A stretch of 64,000 nucleotides of DNA from Fervidobacterium changbaicum (GCF_004117075.1 NZ_CP026721.1:2046001-2110000); one strand, 5' to 3'; positions 34,849 to 44,524 are shown, counted from the first letter of the stretch. Program-made: numbers and translations. The notes: generated by a model from the letters alone, not told the origin.

Positions 34849-36531
34849 TTACTCAACCTCCTTGGAAATCGCTTCAACAACTTGCTCGACAGAGAATGGG
34901 AATCCGTCGTATTTCAAGATTCTTCTGCGCGTATCTACACCGTCGAACGTTAGTTTTATCAAGTTAGCAAACTGACCTATTGCGTTTTGTTCAAGGAATA
35001 TAATCTTCTCTGCTTTTTTAAAGTAATTCTCCGCAATTGGAGGTACCGGATAGACTTGAGAAAAGTGGAGCATTGCGACGTCTTTTTTTCCGAGCCGTTC
35101 GAGAGCTTCTCTTACAATCAGTTGAGTAGAACCCCACGTGACGATTAAGTATTTGTAATCTTCACTTCCGAAAAGTTTCGGTGGCACAGCGTCCTGGAGT
35201 ATTTTCTCCATCTTCTTCAAACGTTTTTCCACCATTTTCCTTCTTACCTCAGCACTTTCTGTTATGTGTCCATATTCGTCATGTTCATCACTATCAACTC
35301 TCACCAATCCCTTTCCGTATCCTGGAATTCCACGCGGTGATATGCCATCATCGGTTAATGCGTATCGCTTGTAATTTTCGTCTGTTTTAATTATGTACCG
35401 TTCTATCTTCGCTTGCGGCATTTCGTCTACATTGTAGAAGGAATCGAGGAAGTACTGGTCTGTGAGTACGAAGACTGGGACTTGGTATTTATCAGCCATG
35501 TTGAACGCTCTTGCACCAAGTTCATACGCCTCGCACAAATTCCCAGGTGCATAGATAATCCTCGGGAAATCACCATGCCCAGCGTACAGCACTAAGTTCA
35601 AATCACCTTGTTCTGTTCTTGTTGGCAGCCCGGTTGCTGGTCCAGGTCTTTGGCCGAGGTGAACAACGATGGGTGTTTCGATCATACCTGACAAGCTAAT
35701 AGCTTCTGTCATTAATGCGAATCCTCCACCGGATGTCGAAACCATCGCCCTTGCTCCAGCGTACCAAGCGGCTATTGCCATGTTTGCTGCGGCAATCTCG
35801 TCCTCTGCTTGGTCCACAAGAATCCCATGTTGTCGTGAAAGCCTCGAGAGTTCCGTAAAGACCGTTGTTGCAGGCGACATTGGATAGGATGATATGAAAT
35901 TGCAGCCGCCAGCTATTGCACCTTTTGCAACAGCTTCGGAGCCGTTTAAAAGATATTGCTTTTTGACTTCCTCGGAAGGGGTGATTTCGAACTTTAGGCC
36001 AAGTGACTTCCCTATTTCATATCCTTTGAGTGCCGCGTTGATGTTTGCCTTAACGACCTCTTCTGATTTCTTTAAAAAATAAGCCCTTATGTTGTTCACC
36101 AGTGCATTCTCATCGGCGTTTATAATCCCTGCGAGAACACCTATCGCTACAGAGTTTTCGTATATCTTGTTCCCAAAACTCTCAGCGATTTCCTCAAGCA
36201 TCAGACCTATCGAGTTCTTTTCCTTCTCTACATACCTCTTTTCACCAAGAATGAGCGTTTCATCTGTGATACGGCTTCTTAACCTCTCTATGGCGTTGTC
36301 GTTTAGCGGTACGAGAATGTCTATTCTATCGACGTAGGCTTTCACTGGTTGGGAAGAGATACGTATCTCGGTTGAGTTGTTACCTCCTCGAACTCGTGAC
36401 ATGTACTCTTTTGTTGCAAACACATGAAATCCAGAATCTTTTGCAACTCTTGTCAGAATATGCTCAACCGCTTGAATACCTTGCCCTGCGGCACCACTCA
36501 ATACAATCGAAATCTCGCTTTTCTTTTCCAT
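34849..36531 (-). CDS. korA: 2-oxoacid:ferredoxin oxidoreductase, fused gamma-alpha subunit
   Basis: A 560-residue protein. Residues 1 to about 185 are the gamma (POR-type catalytic) domain, starting [19 protein letters not shown]. From about residue 190 it continues as the alpha pyrimidine-binding domain ([46 protein letters not shown]) and a C-terminal transketolase-like domain. The gamma-alpha fusion and partner beta subunit fit the 2-oxoglutarate:ferredoxin oxidoreductase (KorAB) type. The gene begins 2 bases after iorB. Together with korB it would feed reduced ferredoxin to hydrogenase. Confidence 0.92.
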   Translation of the reverse strand: MEKKSEISIVLSGAAGQGIQAVEHILTRVAKDSGFHVFATKEYMSRVRGGNNSTEIRISSQPVKAYVDRIDILVPLNDNAIERLRSRITDETLILGEKRYVEKEKNSIGLMLEEIAESFGNKIYENSVAIGVLAGIINADENALVNNIRAYFLKKSEEVVKANINAALKGYEIGKSLGLKFEITPSEEVKKQYLLNGSEAVAKGAIAGGCNFISSYPMSPATTVFTELSRLSRQHGILVDQAEDEIAAANMAIAAWYAGARAMVSTSGGGFALMTEAISLSGMIETPIVVHLGQRPGPATGLPTRTEQGDLNLVLYAGHGDFPRIIYAPGNLCEAYELGARAFNMADKYQVPVFVLTDQYFLDSFYNVDEMPQAKIERYIIKTDENYKRYALTDDGISPRGIPGYGKGLVRVDSDEHDEYGHITESAEVRRKMVEKRLKKMEKILQDAVPPKLFGSEDYKYLIVTWGSTQLIVREALERLGKKDVAMLHFSQVYPVPPIAENYFKKAEKIIFLEQNAIGQFANLIKLTFDGVDTRRRILKYDGFPFSVEQVVEAISKEVE

Positions 36532-36533
36532 AA

Positions 36534-37115
36534 CTATCTCGCCTCCAAAATACTCTCAAAAATTTCTTTGTTTGCACTATAGACGCGTTCACTCATTAGA
36601 TCCTCCATTGCCATCAAATAGTGTTTTGGTTCTACACCGGGAACTAAGTTATTTTTCGCAACAACACCGAGTAATGCGATGTTCTGCATTCTTGAATCGG
36701 GAAGAGCGTATTTGACTTTGAAAACTGATATATTCCTCTGCCTTGCTGTGCTTTCGATTTCTTCCTCTTTTATCTCTGGTTCTTTACCAAGCCTCACTGG
36801 TAGTGGTTGCCAGGATGTGTTGTAATAGACAAGTATTCCATTATCTTTCAGATAGTTCAGAGCACGAGCGGCTTCGTGTCTTTCAAGTGCGAGTGCTAAA
36901 TTCACATCGCCCGGTAGAACGAGCGGAGAATTTACATCGCCAATCTTAATATGCGACGAAACAACGCCTCCTCTTTGTGCTAAACCATGCGTGTCAACAC
37001 CGATACACCTTTGACCACTGTAATCTATCGCACGGATAAGTATCTCGCTCAACAATCCGATACCTTGACCACCGACACCGATTAAAAAGATATTGAACGC
37101 AGTGAATTTCGTCAT
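36534..37115 (-). CDS. iorB: Indolepyruvate ferredoxin oxidoreductase, beta subunit
   Basis: A 193-residue gamma-type domain protein with the start [20 protein letters not shown] and [17 protein letters not shown]. It pairs with IorA to oxidise aromatic 2-oxoacids from Trp, Phe and Tyr to aryl-CoA. Its ATG overlaps the iorA stop (ATGA), so translation is coupled. The start codon at 37115 is preceded by GGTGGTGG in the iorA end. Confidence 0.93.
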   Translation of the reverse strand: MTKFTAFNIFLIGVGGQGIGLLSEILIRAIDYSGQRCIGVDTHGLAQRGGVVSSHIKIGDVNSPLVLPGDVNLALALERHEAARALNYLKDNGILVYYNTSWQPLPVRLGKEPEIKEEEIESTARQRNISVFKVKYALPDSRMQNIALLGVVAKNNLVPGVEPKHYLMAMEDLMSERVYSANKEIFESILEAR

Positions 37116-38965
37116 TTTGCACCACCACCTGTTTCAATCTTTTCAAATTCCAAAGCGCCTGATGGACAGACAACCATACAAGAACCATCACCGATGCATA
37201 GGTCTTCGTGAACAAAGATGCTTCCATCATCGGCTCTTTGGAACGAAGGACATGCGAATTTCGTGATACAAACACCAGCTAGTGTGCATCTGTTCGTTAC
37301 CTTCATCTGCGGTACTTTTATAATGCCTTTTCTCCGCCTTTCCCTTGTGAATTTCAACATACATGGATGCTTGGCTATTACCACGTTGAATTCCGGTGTT
37401 TCGAGCGCAGTCTTTAGGATTTCTTCGAGTTTATCTTGCTGGTACGTGTCAACTTCCCAGATGTGTTTAACCCCTATGGCTTCAAGTATCTGCCTTATTT
37501 TAATAGCTTTTCCAGGATGGTCTTGATGGCCTGTCATCGCCGTTGTTCCGTTCTCCATCACAACGAGTGTAAAGTTGTGTTTGTTAAAGACAGCGTTGAT
37601 AATTCCAGGCAATCCGGCGTGGAAGAACGTTGAATCACCAAGGAATGCCACAACTTTCCTATCTTTATTGAACATACTCAAACCGGAAGCAGTACCGGTT
37701 GAATGCCCCATGGACAGCAGGATTTGACCAACCTTGTACGGCTCCAAAAATCCCAGCGTATGACAACCTATATCCGCCACAGAAATATCCTTCTCCCTTA
37801 AAAGTTTCGATAAAACGTAAAAGACCGGCCTGTGACCGCAGCCTGGACAAAGCTGAGGTGGGCGGTTGACAACACGAACGAACTTTACTGGCTTTTCAAC
37901 TTTCCTTACCAGCTCAGGTGAGAATTTGGACATAACAGAGTAAACCTTCTCAGGCGTGTATTCACCTATCCAGTCCTCAATATCGGTTTTCCCAACTATC
38001 TCGACGTCAATTCTTTCCTCATAGGCGATGGCTTTCACCTTTTCTTCTATAAAATTATCGAGTTCTTCAAGGATTTTCACTACCTTGTGCTTTCTGAGAA
38101 ATTCCGAAATCGCTTTTCTGGGGAGTGGGTAAACCATTCCCAGCCTTAATATATCAACCTTCTTTGCGCTTTCACCAAGAACATCCAGTAACGAAAGATA
38201 AGGAAGCCCAGCGGTTATGATACCAACGTCGCTCCCATTACCTTGCAAGAAAGCGTAATTTTCAGATATCTCCTGCCACCTTAGGAGTTTCTCAAGTGCC
38301 CTTCTTTTCATTACAGGTACGTTCTGCGCTATTGGGATGTAAGGTCCGTTGGCGTTTGGATCGAAGAGAGGTTCACCAGTTGGGGATGGTTCGTAAACTC
38401 CAAAACTGACCTTCTGTTTAAAGTGTGCGGTGTGGGTTGTCAAGCGAAGAACAACGGGAGAACGCAGCTTTCTTGAGTATTCCACAGCCTTTTTGAACAT
38501 CTCATAGACTTCCTGCGCATCCTTCGGTTCGAAGATAGGTGTGTATGAGAGCCTTGCGTAGTGCCTGTTGTCCTGTTCGTTTTGTGAACTGTTCGCTCCT
38601 GGATCATCGCCGGTTACAATTACCATCCCGCCGGGAATTTCCATCATACTGAGCTGGACAAACGAATCCGCAACAACGTTCATTCCTACACTTTTAAAGA
38701 ACACGCACGATGTATATCCATTCACCGCCGCTCCAAATGCCAATTCGAGTGCTACTTTCTCGTTTGTTGAAAATTCAAAGTAAAGAGGATTTTTGTCTTT
38801 AGGTATAGAATTGATCGCTTCCGCTATTTCTGGCGTGGGAGAGCCAGGATACGAGGTGACCACTTTAACACCACTTTCAAGCATTGCCCGAACAATTGCA
38901 GAATTACCAATAACTATCTCGGAAAATGGACCTCGTTGTATCAAAACCTCCCCTAAGCTCTTCAT
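37112..38965 (-). CDS. iorA: Indolepyruvate ferredoxin oxidoreductase, alpha subunit
   Basis: A 617-residue subunit. The N-terminal half is the pyrimidine-binding domain (VVTSYPGSPTPEIAEAI, FKSVGMNVVADSF). The middle is the TPP domain (PPQLCPGCGHRPVFYVL, FLGDSTFFHAGLPGI). The C-terminus is a short ferredoxin domain with cysteines in CTLAGVCITKFACP and CIGDGSCMVVCP, enough for two clusters with family-typical irregular spacing. It is the first gene of a five-gene operon (iorA-iorB-korA-korB-prx/ntr). The ATG follows AGGAGGTGGG. It oxidises aromatic 2-oxoacids from amino-acid fermentation. Confidence 0.95.
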   Translation of the reverse strand: MKSLGEVLIQRGPFSEIVIGNSAIVRAMLESGVKVVTSYPGSPTPEIAEAINSIPKDKNPLYFEFSTNEKVALELAFGAAVNGYTSCVFFKSVGMNVVADSFVQLSMMEIPGGMVIVTGDDPGANSSQNEQDNRHYARLSYTPIFEPKDAQEVYEMFKKAVEYSRKLRSPVVLRLTTHTAHFKQKVSFGVYEPSPTGEPLFDPNANGPYIPIAQNVPVMKRRALEKLLRWQEISENYAFLQGNGSDVGIITAGLPYLSLLDVLGESAKKVDILRLGMVYPLPRKAISEFLRKHKVVKILEELDNFIEEKVKAIAYEERIDVEIVGKTDIEDWIGEYTPEKVYSVMSKFSPELVRKVEKPVKFVRVVNRPPQLCPGCGHRPVFYVLSKLLREKDISVADIGCHTLGFLEPYKVGQILLSMGHSTGTASGLSMFNKDRKVVAFLGDSTFFHAGLPGIINAVFNKHNFTLVVMENGTTAMTGHQDHPGKAIKIRQILEAIGVKHIWEVDTYQQDKLEEILKTALETPEFNVVIAKHPCMLKFTRERRRKGIIKVPQMKVTNRCTLAGVCITKFACPSFQRADDGSIFVHEDLCIGDGSCMVVCPSGALEFEKIETGGGAK

Positions 38966-38989
38966 TCGCCCACCTCCTAAAGTAAATTA

Positions 38990-39030
38990 GGTTTAACTTA
39001 TTATATCATAAAAGAGTAGACTTTGTACAG
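38990..39030 (-). promoter_or_regulatory. Putative promoter of the ior-kor operon
   Basis: On the minus strand the extended -10 TGATATAAT lies around 39001-39009 and TACAAA about 16 bases upstream. The -35 match is weak. Confidence 0.45.
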
Positions 39031-39178
39031 ATATGAATTTTACACGAAATTTTTCAGAAATCGAAAGTTAGCAAAAAGGTGTATAATGAAGAAAAAAGGT
39101 GAAAGGTATATCTAATTAACCATGCAGATAACTTTGGACGATTTTTTCTTTCTTGAAACAGAGTGTGTTTTCAATTAT

Positions 39179-39186
39179 GATATAGT
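39179..39186 (+). promoter_or_regulatory. Putative promoter in front of the cobalamin riboswitch
   Basis: Extended -10 TGATATAGT about 15 bases before the riboswitch P1 stem. A second TATAAT lies at 39082-39087. Confidence 0.45.
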
Positions 39187-39202
39187 TGAAAAATGAATAT
39201 CC

Positions 39203-39371
39203 CCTACCCTTAAAGGTGCGTAAGCTTAAAAGGGAACTCCGGTGAAAATCCGGGACGGTCGGGCCACCGTGAGTGTGGACGAAACCTGCAATATGCCACT
39301 GGCTGCAAAGCTGGGAAGGCGCAGGGAGTAGGATGATACACGAGTCGGGAGACCTGCCTTTAAGGGATGGG
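39203..39371 (+). promoter_or_regulatory. Cobalamin (B12) riboswitch aptamer
   Basis: The consensus blocks of the AdoCbl/B12 riboswitch are present in order: AAAGGGAACTCCGGTGAAAA, TCCGGGACGGTCGGGCCACC and GTGAGTGTGG. They are followed by GCCACTGGCTGCAAAGCTGG, GAAGGCGCAGGGAGTAGGAT and the final AGTCGGGAGACCTGCC. The closing P1 helix is perfect: CCCTTAAAGG with CCTTTAAGGG. It is followed at once by an intrinsic terminator, so ligand binding most likely ends transcription before the sucCD-like genes. Confidence 0.95.
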
Positions 39372-39373
39372 CA

Positions 39374-39407
39374 CCCCAAAAACCGCAGATTTTTGGGGGA
39401 ATTTTTC
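39374..39407 (+). terminator. Riboswitch-controlled terminator
   Basis: CCCCAAAAA, CCGCAGA loop, TTTTTGGGG, then GAATTTTT. It lies between the B12 aptamer and the sucC ribosome-binding site. Confidence 0.9.
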
Positions 39408-39436
39408 TTTGAATTTTTAAAGGGGAGGTTGATGAG

Positions 39437-40492
39437 ATGAAGGTGCACGAGTATTTGGCAAAACGGGTTCTGAAAGCGGAAGGCGTCAGGATACCAAGCG
39501 GTGTTTTGATAACAAGGGAAGATATCTTAGAAAACTTGAGTGGCTTTTCTGAAAGACTTTCCCTGCTTGGATTTCCACAGGTTTTGAAAGCGCAGGTACT
39601 CGTCGGTGGGCGCATGAAAGCTGGTGGAGTTAAAATCGTCAAAAACTTAGAAGAGTCTTTCGAAGAAATTGTCAAAATCTCCCAGATGGAAATCAAAGGG
39701 GAAAGACCTTATGGGGTTCTCGTGGAAGAATTTATCCCGCACGAAAAAGAAATGTACCTTTCTATTTCAATCGATAGGAACATCAGAGATATCGTTATCG
39801 TTTTTGCACCGGAAGGCGGGATAGATGTAGAAGAATATTCGCAAAAGTATCCAGATAGGATTATAAAAAGCAACAATCCAGAGGATTTCCCTGCGGAGTT
39901 AAGAAAGCTGATTCTCAAGTTGAAAGATGTATTCGTAAGATACGATTTAACGCTTCTTGAGATTAATCCGTTCGTTGTAAAGGATGGTGAATTTATAGCG
40001 CTTGATGCCGTATTCCACGTAGACGATAGTGCTCTGTTCAGACAGCTATGGTTAGATGAAGAGATGCCGGAAAGTTCGTTTGTCAAATTACACGAAGGTG
40101 GTGTTGGTGTTATCGGTTGCGGTGCTGGGATTGTAATGGCGACACTTGATGCCCTCGTTGAGCATGGATTTAGACCAGCGAATTTCTGTGACATAGGTGG
40201 TGGAGCAACTGCTGAGAGTGTTTACAACGCTTTGAATAAAGTTAAGGAAATCACGAATTGTGCCGTTCTTAACATATTCGGTGGAATTACTGATTGTGTT
40301 GAAATAGCCAAGGGAATTATAAATTTTAAGAAGCAAAATCCTGATTTTACTTTACTTATCAGGCTTTCCGGTAACAACGAATTGCTCGCAAGGAAAATGC
40401 TTGAAGGATATAACATCCCAACTGTGAGCGATATGAAAGAACTCATCGAGAGTTTAAGAAAAGGTGGGATGGTCCATGTTCTCAGCAAATGA
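39437..40492 (+). CDS. sucC: Succinate-CoA ligase (NDP-forming) beta subunit-like protein
   Basis: A 351-residue ATP-grasp protein, shorter than the usual 385-390. N-terminal MKVHEYLAKRVLKAEGVRIP and LKAQVLVGGRMKAGGVK match SucC, as do LLEINPFVV and DGEFIALDAVFHVDD. The C-terminal CoA-ligase domain has GGGATAESVYNALN and NIFGGITDCVEIAKGI. With SucD it would convert succinyl-CoA to succinate while making ATP or GTP. It stands behind a B12 riboswitch, which is unexpected for this enzyme. The ATG follows GGGGAGGTTGATGAG. Another acyl-CoA specificity is possible given the neighbouring 2-oxoacid oxidoreductases. Confidence 0.88.
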   Translation: MKVHEYLAKRVLKAEGVRIPSGVLITREDILENLSGFSERLSLLGFPQVLKAQVLVGGRMKAGGVKIVKNLEESFEEIVKISQMEIKGERPYGVLVEEFIPHEKEMYLSISIDRNIRDIVIVFAPEGGIDVEEYSQKYPDRIIKSNNPEDFPAELRKLILKLKDVFVRYDLTLLEINPFVVKDGEFIALDAVFHVDDSALFRQLWLDEEMPESSFVKLHEGGVGVIGCGAGIVMATLDALVEHGFRPANFCDIGGGATAESVYNALNKVKEITNCAVLNIFGGITDCVEIAKGIINFKKQNPDFTLLIRLSGNNELLARKMLEGYNIPTVSDMKELIESLRKGGMVHVLSK

Positions 40493-41324
40493 CAGAGTTT
40501 GTGTGTACGGTGGGACTGGAAGGTACGGTAGTTTTCATTTAAAAAAGATGATTGAATACGGCACAAAGGTTAACTGTGTTGTGAGTAAGAATCGGTTAGT
40601 AAGAGAAATTGAAAAGGTAAGAGTTTACCAAAGCCTCTCGCAATTTCCTGACCATATTGACACAGCAATATTTTTCGTTCCTGCCCAGTACGTACTTGAA
40701 GCTTTCAACGATGCTGTTGAAAACGGGGTGAAAAAGATCGTTGTAATCACCGAACACGTTCCGATTCATGATTCAATAAGGATGGTTAGTATAGCAAAGA
40801 GCAAAGGAGTAATTCTTATAGGTCCAAACTGTCCTGGTGTAATTCATCCTAAAGAAAGGTTCAAAGTCGGAATAATGCCAGAAAAGTACTTTGCACCAGG
40901 TTCAGTTGCCATCATTTCCCGCAGTGGAACTTTGATGTATGAAACAGCAAAGCACCTTTCCGAAGGTCCAGGTGTCTCAATCGCACTTGGGTTGGGTGGG
41001 GATCCCATAGTTGGTACAAATGTTGCCGAAGCGTTCGAAGTGCTGAAATCGATGGGTTACGATAAGGTACTGCTTATTGGAGAAATTGGTGGGGAAGACG
41101 AGATAAGGGGTGTTGAACATGCTTTGAAAATAGGTTTTGAACCTAAAAACATAGTGGCATTCTTTGCAGGAAGGCACGCACCGGAAGGTAAGAGAATGGG
41201 ACATGCGGGTGCGATTATAGAAGGCGACAGGGGTAAGATTTCTTTTAAAGAGAACTATTTGAAAAATCTCGGTGTTCGGGTGGTGAAGTTCCCGTGGGAA
41301 GTACTAAACGCTTGGAAGAATTGA
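40476..41324 (+). CDS. sucD: Succinate-CoA ligase alpha subunit-like protein
   Basis: A 282-residue protein with the CoA-binding Rossmann start RVCVYGGTGRYGSFHLKKM. It also has IGPNCPGVIHP, VAIISRSGTLMYE, and the phosphohistidine loop KRMGHAGAIIEGDRGK. The canonical start GKNVTGxQG is changed to GGTGRYGS and AGxTAP to AGRHAPEG, so it is a divergent member. The start chosen is ATG 40476, 8 bases after AGGTGG; a GTG at 40464 is the alternative. It overlaps the sucC end by 17 bases, indicating translational coupling. Confidence 0.87.
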   Translation: MFSANDRVCVYGGTGRYGSFHLKKMIEYGTKVNCVVSKNRLVREIEKVRVYQSLSQFPDHIDTAIFFVPAQYVLEAFNDAVENGVKKIVVITEHVPIHDSIRMVSIAKSKGVILIGPNCPGVIHPKERFKVGIMPEKYFAPGSVAIISRSGTLMYETAKHLSEGPGVSIALGLGGDPIVGTNVAEAFEVLKSMGYDKVLLIGEIGGEDEIRGVEHALKIGFEPKNIVAFFAGRHAPEGKRMGHAGAIIEGDRGKISFKENYLKNLGVRVVKFPWEVLNAWKN

Positions 41325-42157
41325 TTAAAGAGTATTTACTCTCTTCGCTGGGAGTGTTGCTGACAGCTCTTGGACTTGTTATATTCTTGATTCCTCACAA
41401 CATAGCCGCCGGAGGGGCGTCTGGGCTTGCCATTGTGCTTAACAAATTGTTGCCGCTTTCCGTCGGTATTTGGATGTACATCGTTAATGCTGTGCTTTTT
41501 TTAGTTGCATTCTTAATCATCGGATTTGATTTCAGCTTCAAAACTATCTACTGCACGTTCTTGCTAAACTTTCTGATAGATTTATTCGACAGAATTGTTC
41601 CAATATACAAATACCACGGTGAGGAAGTAATTCTTGCGGTCTTCTTCGGAGATATTTTGACAGCCATCGGTATGGCGATAGCGTTTTCACAGAACGCATC
41701 AACCGGTGGGACCGATATCATCGCCAAAATCCTAAACAAATTCTTTGGTGCTCCATTTGGTCTGTCGATACTTTTCATCGATTTTGCAATAGGCATCTCT
41801 GCAGGATTAGTGTACAACATCGATACTGGACTTTATTCTATCTTGGCGATCATAGTTAATGGAACAACGATAGACTTTGTTTTGAAAGGTCTTGAACTTT
41901 CGGTAAATGTGTGGATTATCTCAGATAAACATGAAGAAATCAAAAATTTCGTAACGTCAGAACTTGAACGGGGATGCACAGTTTTCGAAGCTAAAGGGGG
42001 ATACACGAATAAAGAAAGGATAGCTTTGCTTGTTGTTCTTAAGCGAAGAGAACTCCACGAGCTTGTCAACGCTATAAGAAGAATTGATCCAAGGGCCTTT
42101 TTCTTGGTGAACGAAGCAAGACAGGTTTACGGTGAAGGTTTTAAAGAGATAATTTAA
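41294..42157 (+). CDS. YitT family membrane protein (DUF161/DUF2179)
   Basis: A 287-residue protein with five or six hydrophobic segments in the first about 200 residues. Typical YitT blocks are present (FLIPHNIAAGGASGLAIVL, SQNASTGGTDIIAKIL). They are followed by a C-terminal soluble DUF2179 domain (GCTVFEAKGGYTNKERIALL, IRRIDPRAFF). The family is widespread in Gram-positive and related bacteria, with no settled substrate. The start GTG 41294 overlaps sucD by 31 bases; TTG 41312 and TTG 41321 are alternatives. It is the last gene of the riboswitch-controlled transcript. Confidence 0.87.
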   Translation: MGSTKRLEELIKEYLLSSLGVLLTALGLVIFLIPHNIAAGGASGLAIVLNKLLPLSVGIWMYIVNAVLFLVAFLIIGFDFSFKTIYCTFLLNFLIDLFDRIVPIYKYHGEEVILAVFFGDILTAIGMAIAFSQNASTGGTDIIAKILNKFFGAPFGLSILFIDFAIGISAGLVYNIDTGLYSILAIIVNGTTIDFVLKGLELSVNVWIISDKHEEIKNFVTSELERGCTVFEAKGGYTNKERIALLVVLKRRELHELVNAIRRIDPRAFFLVNEARQVYGEGFKEII

Positions 42158-42203
42158 CTACATCCCTTCCCAAGGTTTGGCATTCCTCTTTCTTGGTTTT
42201 ATA

Positions 42204-42234
42204 CCCCTCGAGAGTCATTCGAGGGGATTTTTTT
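42204..42234 (+). terminator. Terminator of the sucCD-yitT operon
   Basis: CCCCTCGA, 7-base loop, TCGAGGGG, then ATTTTTTT. Confidence 0.9.
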
Positions 42235-42346
42235 GTTTTAATGCGCTATGTCCACGACAGGATTTACCTCTGCTTGCTATTCATTCCATTCATGCTTTAG
42301 TTTGTGTCTTAAAACCGAAAAGTCCGAATTTTTTATCTTTATGAAT

Positions 42347-42371
42347 CAAAAAAGGGCACCTTTCGGTGCCC
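42347..42371 (-). terminator. Terminator of solute-binding protein gene 1
   Basis: On the minus strand GGGCACC, GAAA loop, GGTGCCC followed by TTTTTT. Confidence 0.9.
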
Positions 42372-42391
42372 CATTTGTTTTGTAACAAGGC

Positions 42392-44239
42392 TTATTGTTG
42401 TTTATACAACGAATAGAAATCGTTTCCAGGTCTCATCGGGTTATAGCTCCAACCTTTTACCCAAGTACGGAATACGTATGTTGCCGTTGGTTGATATAGT
42501 GGAACACTGATGCAGTTATCAATTACGAACTTTTGGATTTGTGTGTACAACTTTCCACGCGACTGTGGATCCGTCTGCGTTGCTGCCTCTTTTATGAGTT
42601 CATCAAGGCTTTTTCCACCGAGTTCTTTTCTTGGTGTGCTAACAAATTTCTTAAACGCATCACCTTGCCTGTCCGCATAGTCTCCTGAGCTGTGATAGTG
42701 CGTGAAAATGAAGTTGTCCGGATCTGGATAATCTGCCTGCCACGCGTTTATCGAAACTGGAATTTCTCCGTTTTGCGTTGCATCAAGGAAGTTGGGCCAT
42801 TGTAGTGGTTGAACTTCTATCTTAACTTTACCAGGTGCTGCCATTTCCATATACATCTTAATCATTTCCGCTACTCTCTGCCTTGCTGTATTTCCTTCGT
42901 TGAAGGCTATGCTGAACTTTATACCTTTCTGCCAAGCTTGACCATTCCAAGCCTTTTGAAGGTATGTTTTTACGTCGTTAAGATTGAATTTGTAAAGCGG
43001 CAGCGAAGGATCGTAACCAAGTAAACCTTGTGGGAGTGCCGTTGGCACTCGTTTACCTGAACCTTTCAAGACTTCTTGAATAAGTGCGTCGTAGTTAATA
43101 GCTGCTGCAACAGCTTTTCTTGCGTATATGTCGCTAAAGAAGTCAGGTGGTATACCGTTTCCGTCGAACTTTCCACTTCCGATGAACTTGCTATTTGGAT
43201 TAACAGACCAGTTAAACAAAAGAACTGTCACTGCGAGTGTCGGAAGGTTTCTGAATATTTGGATATCCTTGTTTGATTTCAGCTGGTCTACAAATTCTAT
43301 AGAAACGTCTATAGTATCGGCATCTCCTTTTTCAAGCATCGCTTTTCTTGTAGACCACTCTGGAATCGCCCAAATTATTACTTTCTTAATCTTTGCAGGC
43401 CCTTTCCAGTAGCTTTCGTTTGCAGCAAGTGATATTTTTTGTTGCTTTCTATCCCATTCTGCAAGTTTGTACGGTCCTGTTCCGTTTGCATAGGTATGGA
43501 GGGGCGATTCCTCTTTTGCGACGTTTTTGTATTTCCACCATGTGTCCGCTTTACCATTCCATAGTCCGAGTTTGATACACGTTTCTTTGTCAAGTATTGC
43601 TGCCCAGTGAGCGCTTTGTGCTATTATGTTGAGAAATGCACTGTACGGTCTTTTGAGTTTAATGACTACGTTATCCCCTTGAACTGCTATCGCTGGATCA
43701 ACAACTTGCTTGTAGAAATCAATAACCTTTTGCTTGTATTCTGCTTTTGGTTCGCCACTTTTGTCGAATATTTCGTCTACTGACTTACCAACGAACTCTT
43801 CAAGTGCTTCATCTCTTGAGTGGACTCCAAATATTGCGTACCACAGCATCCACATTGGACCGCCTTCTGGGTCGTAAAGCAGACCACGTTCGAATGAGTA
43901 TTCGACATCTTCTGGTGTAAGTGGGTTACCGTTGTGGAATTTGACACCTTTTCTTATCGGGAATACGTATGTCTTGCCACCGTCTTTGATAAGACCGTTC
44001 TTAACAGTTGGAACTTCTGTTGCGAGCCTTGGTTCAAACTCGCTGACGCTTTGTCCTTTGTAAGCGATAAGGTTTTCGTACACGTTGAAGAGAACTTCGC
44101 TACTTGCTGTGTCGTATGCCAGATGTGGATCAAGTGTGTCTGGCTCACCTATGGTTGCTTGAACAAAAACCGTGGGGTTAAAAGCTGCAAAAAGTAAGTA
44201 GCTTAGAGCAAGAACCGGTACCACCAGTAACTTCTTCAT
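42392..44239 (-). CDS. Family 5 extracellular solute-binding protein (peptide/oligosaccharide ABC transporter), copy 1
   Basis: A 615-residue SBP_bac_5 protein. The start is ATG 44239 with GAGGAGG upstream; it gives a normal signal peptide (MKKLLVVPVLALSYLLFAAF) and no lipobox cysteine. Family blocks include IGEPDTLDPHLAYDTAS, VFPIRKGVKFHNGNPLTPED and GTGPYKLAEW. Such proteins deliver peptides or sugar oligomers to an ABC importer, but no permease or ATPase genes are adjacent. It is an inverted near-duplicate of the gene at 45674-47524. Parts of the first third are identical base for base, while later parts are clearly diverged. Confidence 0.92.
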   Translation of the reverse strand: MKKLLVVPVLALSYLLFAAFNPTVFVQATIGEPDTLDPHLAYDTASSEVLFNVYENLIAYKGQSVSEFEPRLATEVPTVKNGLIKDGGKTYVFPIRKGVKFHNGNPLTPEDVEYSFERGLLYDPEGGPMWMLWYAIFGVHSRDEALEEFVGKSVDEIFDKSGEPKAEYKQKVIDFYKQVVDPAIAVQGDNVVIKLKRPYSAFLNIIAQSAHWAAILDKETCIKLGLWNGKADTWWKYKNVAKEESPLHTYANGTGPYKLAEWDRKQQKISLAANESYWKGPAKIKKVIIWAIPEWSTRKAMLEKGDADTIDVSIEFVDQLKSNKDIQIFRNLPTLAVTVLLFNWSVNPNSKFIGSGKFDGNGIPPDFFSDIYARKAVAAAINYDALIQEVLKGSGKRVPTALPQGLLGYDPSLPLYKFNLNDVKTYLQKAWNGQAWQKGIKFSIAFNEGNTARQRVAEMIKMYMEMAAPGKVKIEVQPLQWPNFLDATQNGEIPVSINAWQADYPDPDNFIFTHYHSSGDYADRQGDAFKKFVSTPRKELGGKSLDELIKEAATQTDPQSRGKLYTQIQKFVIDNCISVPLYQPTATYVFRTWVKGWSYNPMRPGNDFYSLYKQQ

Positions 44240-44317
44240 CTGACTCCTCCTCTCGTCCAATGTTGTGGTTTTTCTTTGAGTCCATCCTCTCTTGCAGCTC
44301 CCCCCAATCAATCAAAT

Positions 44318-44346
44318 ATTATATGTAACTACACAAGCGTGGTCAA
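44318..44346 (-). promoter_or_regulatory. Promoter of solute-binding protein gene 1
   Basis: On the minus strand TTGACC, 17-base spacer, TATAAT; start near 44311 and leader of about 70 nt. Confidence 0.7.
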
Positions 44347-44493
44347 TCGATATATTTTGTTAACTTTAGTCGCATTTTGCTTTCTATTTATAAATTCTCT
44401 TTAAGTGCGTGTTTAAGTTTTTGGCATATATATAGTTGAAAAGGTGAATTTTACTAAGGATAAATAACATGTTGTTTTCTGAGTAGAAAGGTA

Positions 44494-44524
44494 TTGACAA
44501 ACCATGGGACTCTTGTGGTATAAT
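44494..44524 (+). promoter_or_regulatory. Orphaned promoter of solute-binding protein gene 2
   Basis: TTGACA, 19-base spacer, TATAAT with TGTGG before the -10. It reads toward the gene at 45674 but is now separated from it by the insertion sequence at 44591-45649. Confidence 0.65.

Noticed and set aside
38966-39200. A small gene on the minus strand over the riboswitch (39116-39448)
   Set aside because: The frame runs antisense through the conserved B12 aptamer and terminator and has no protein-like pattern.
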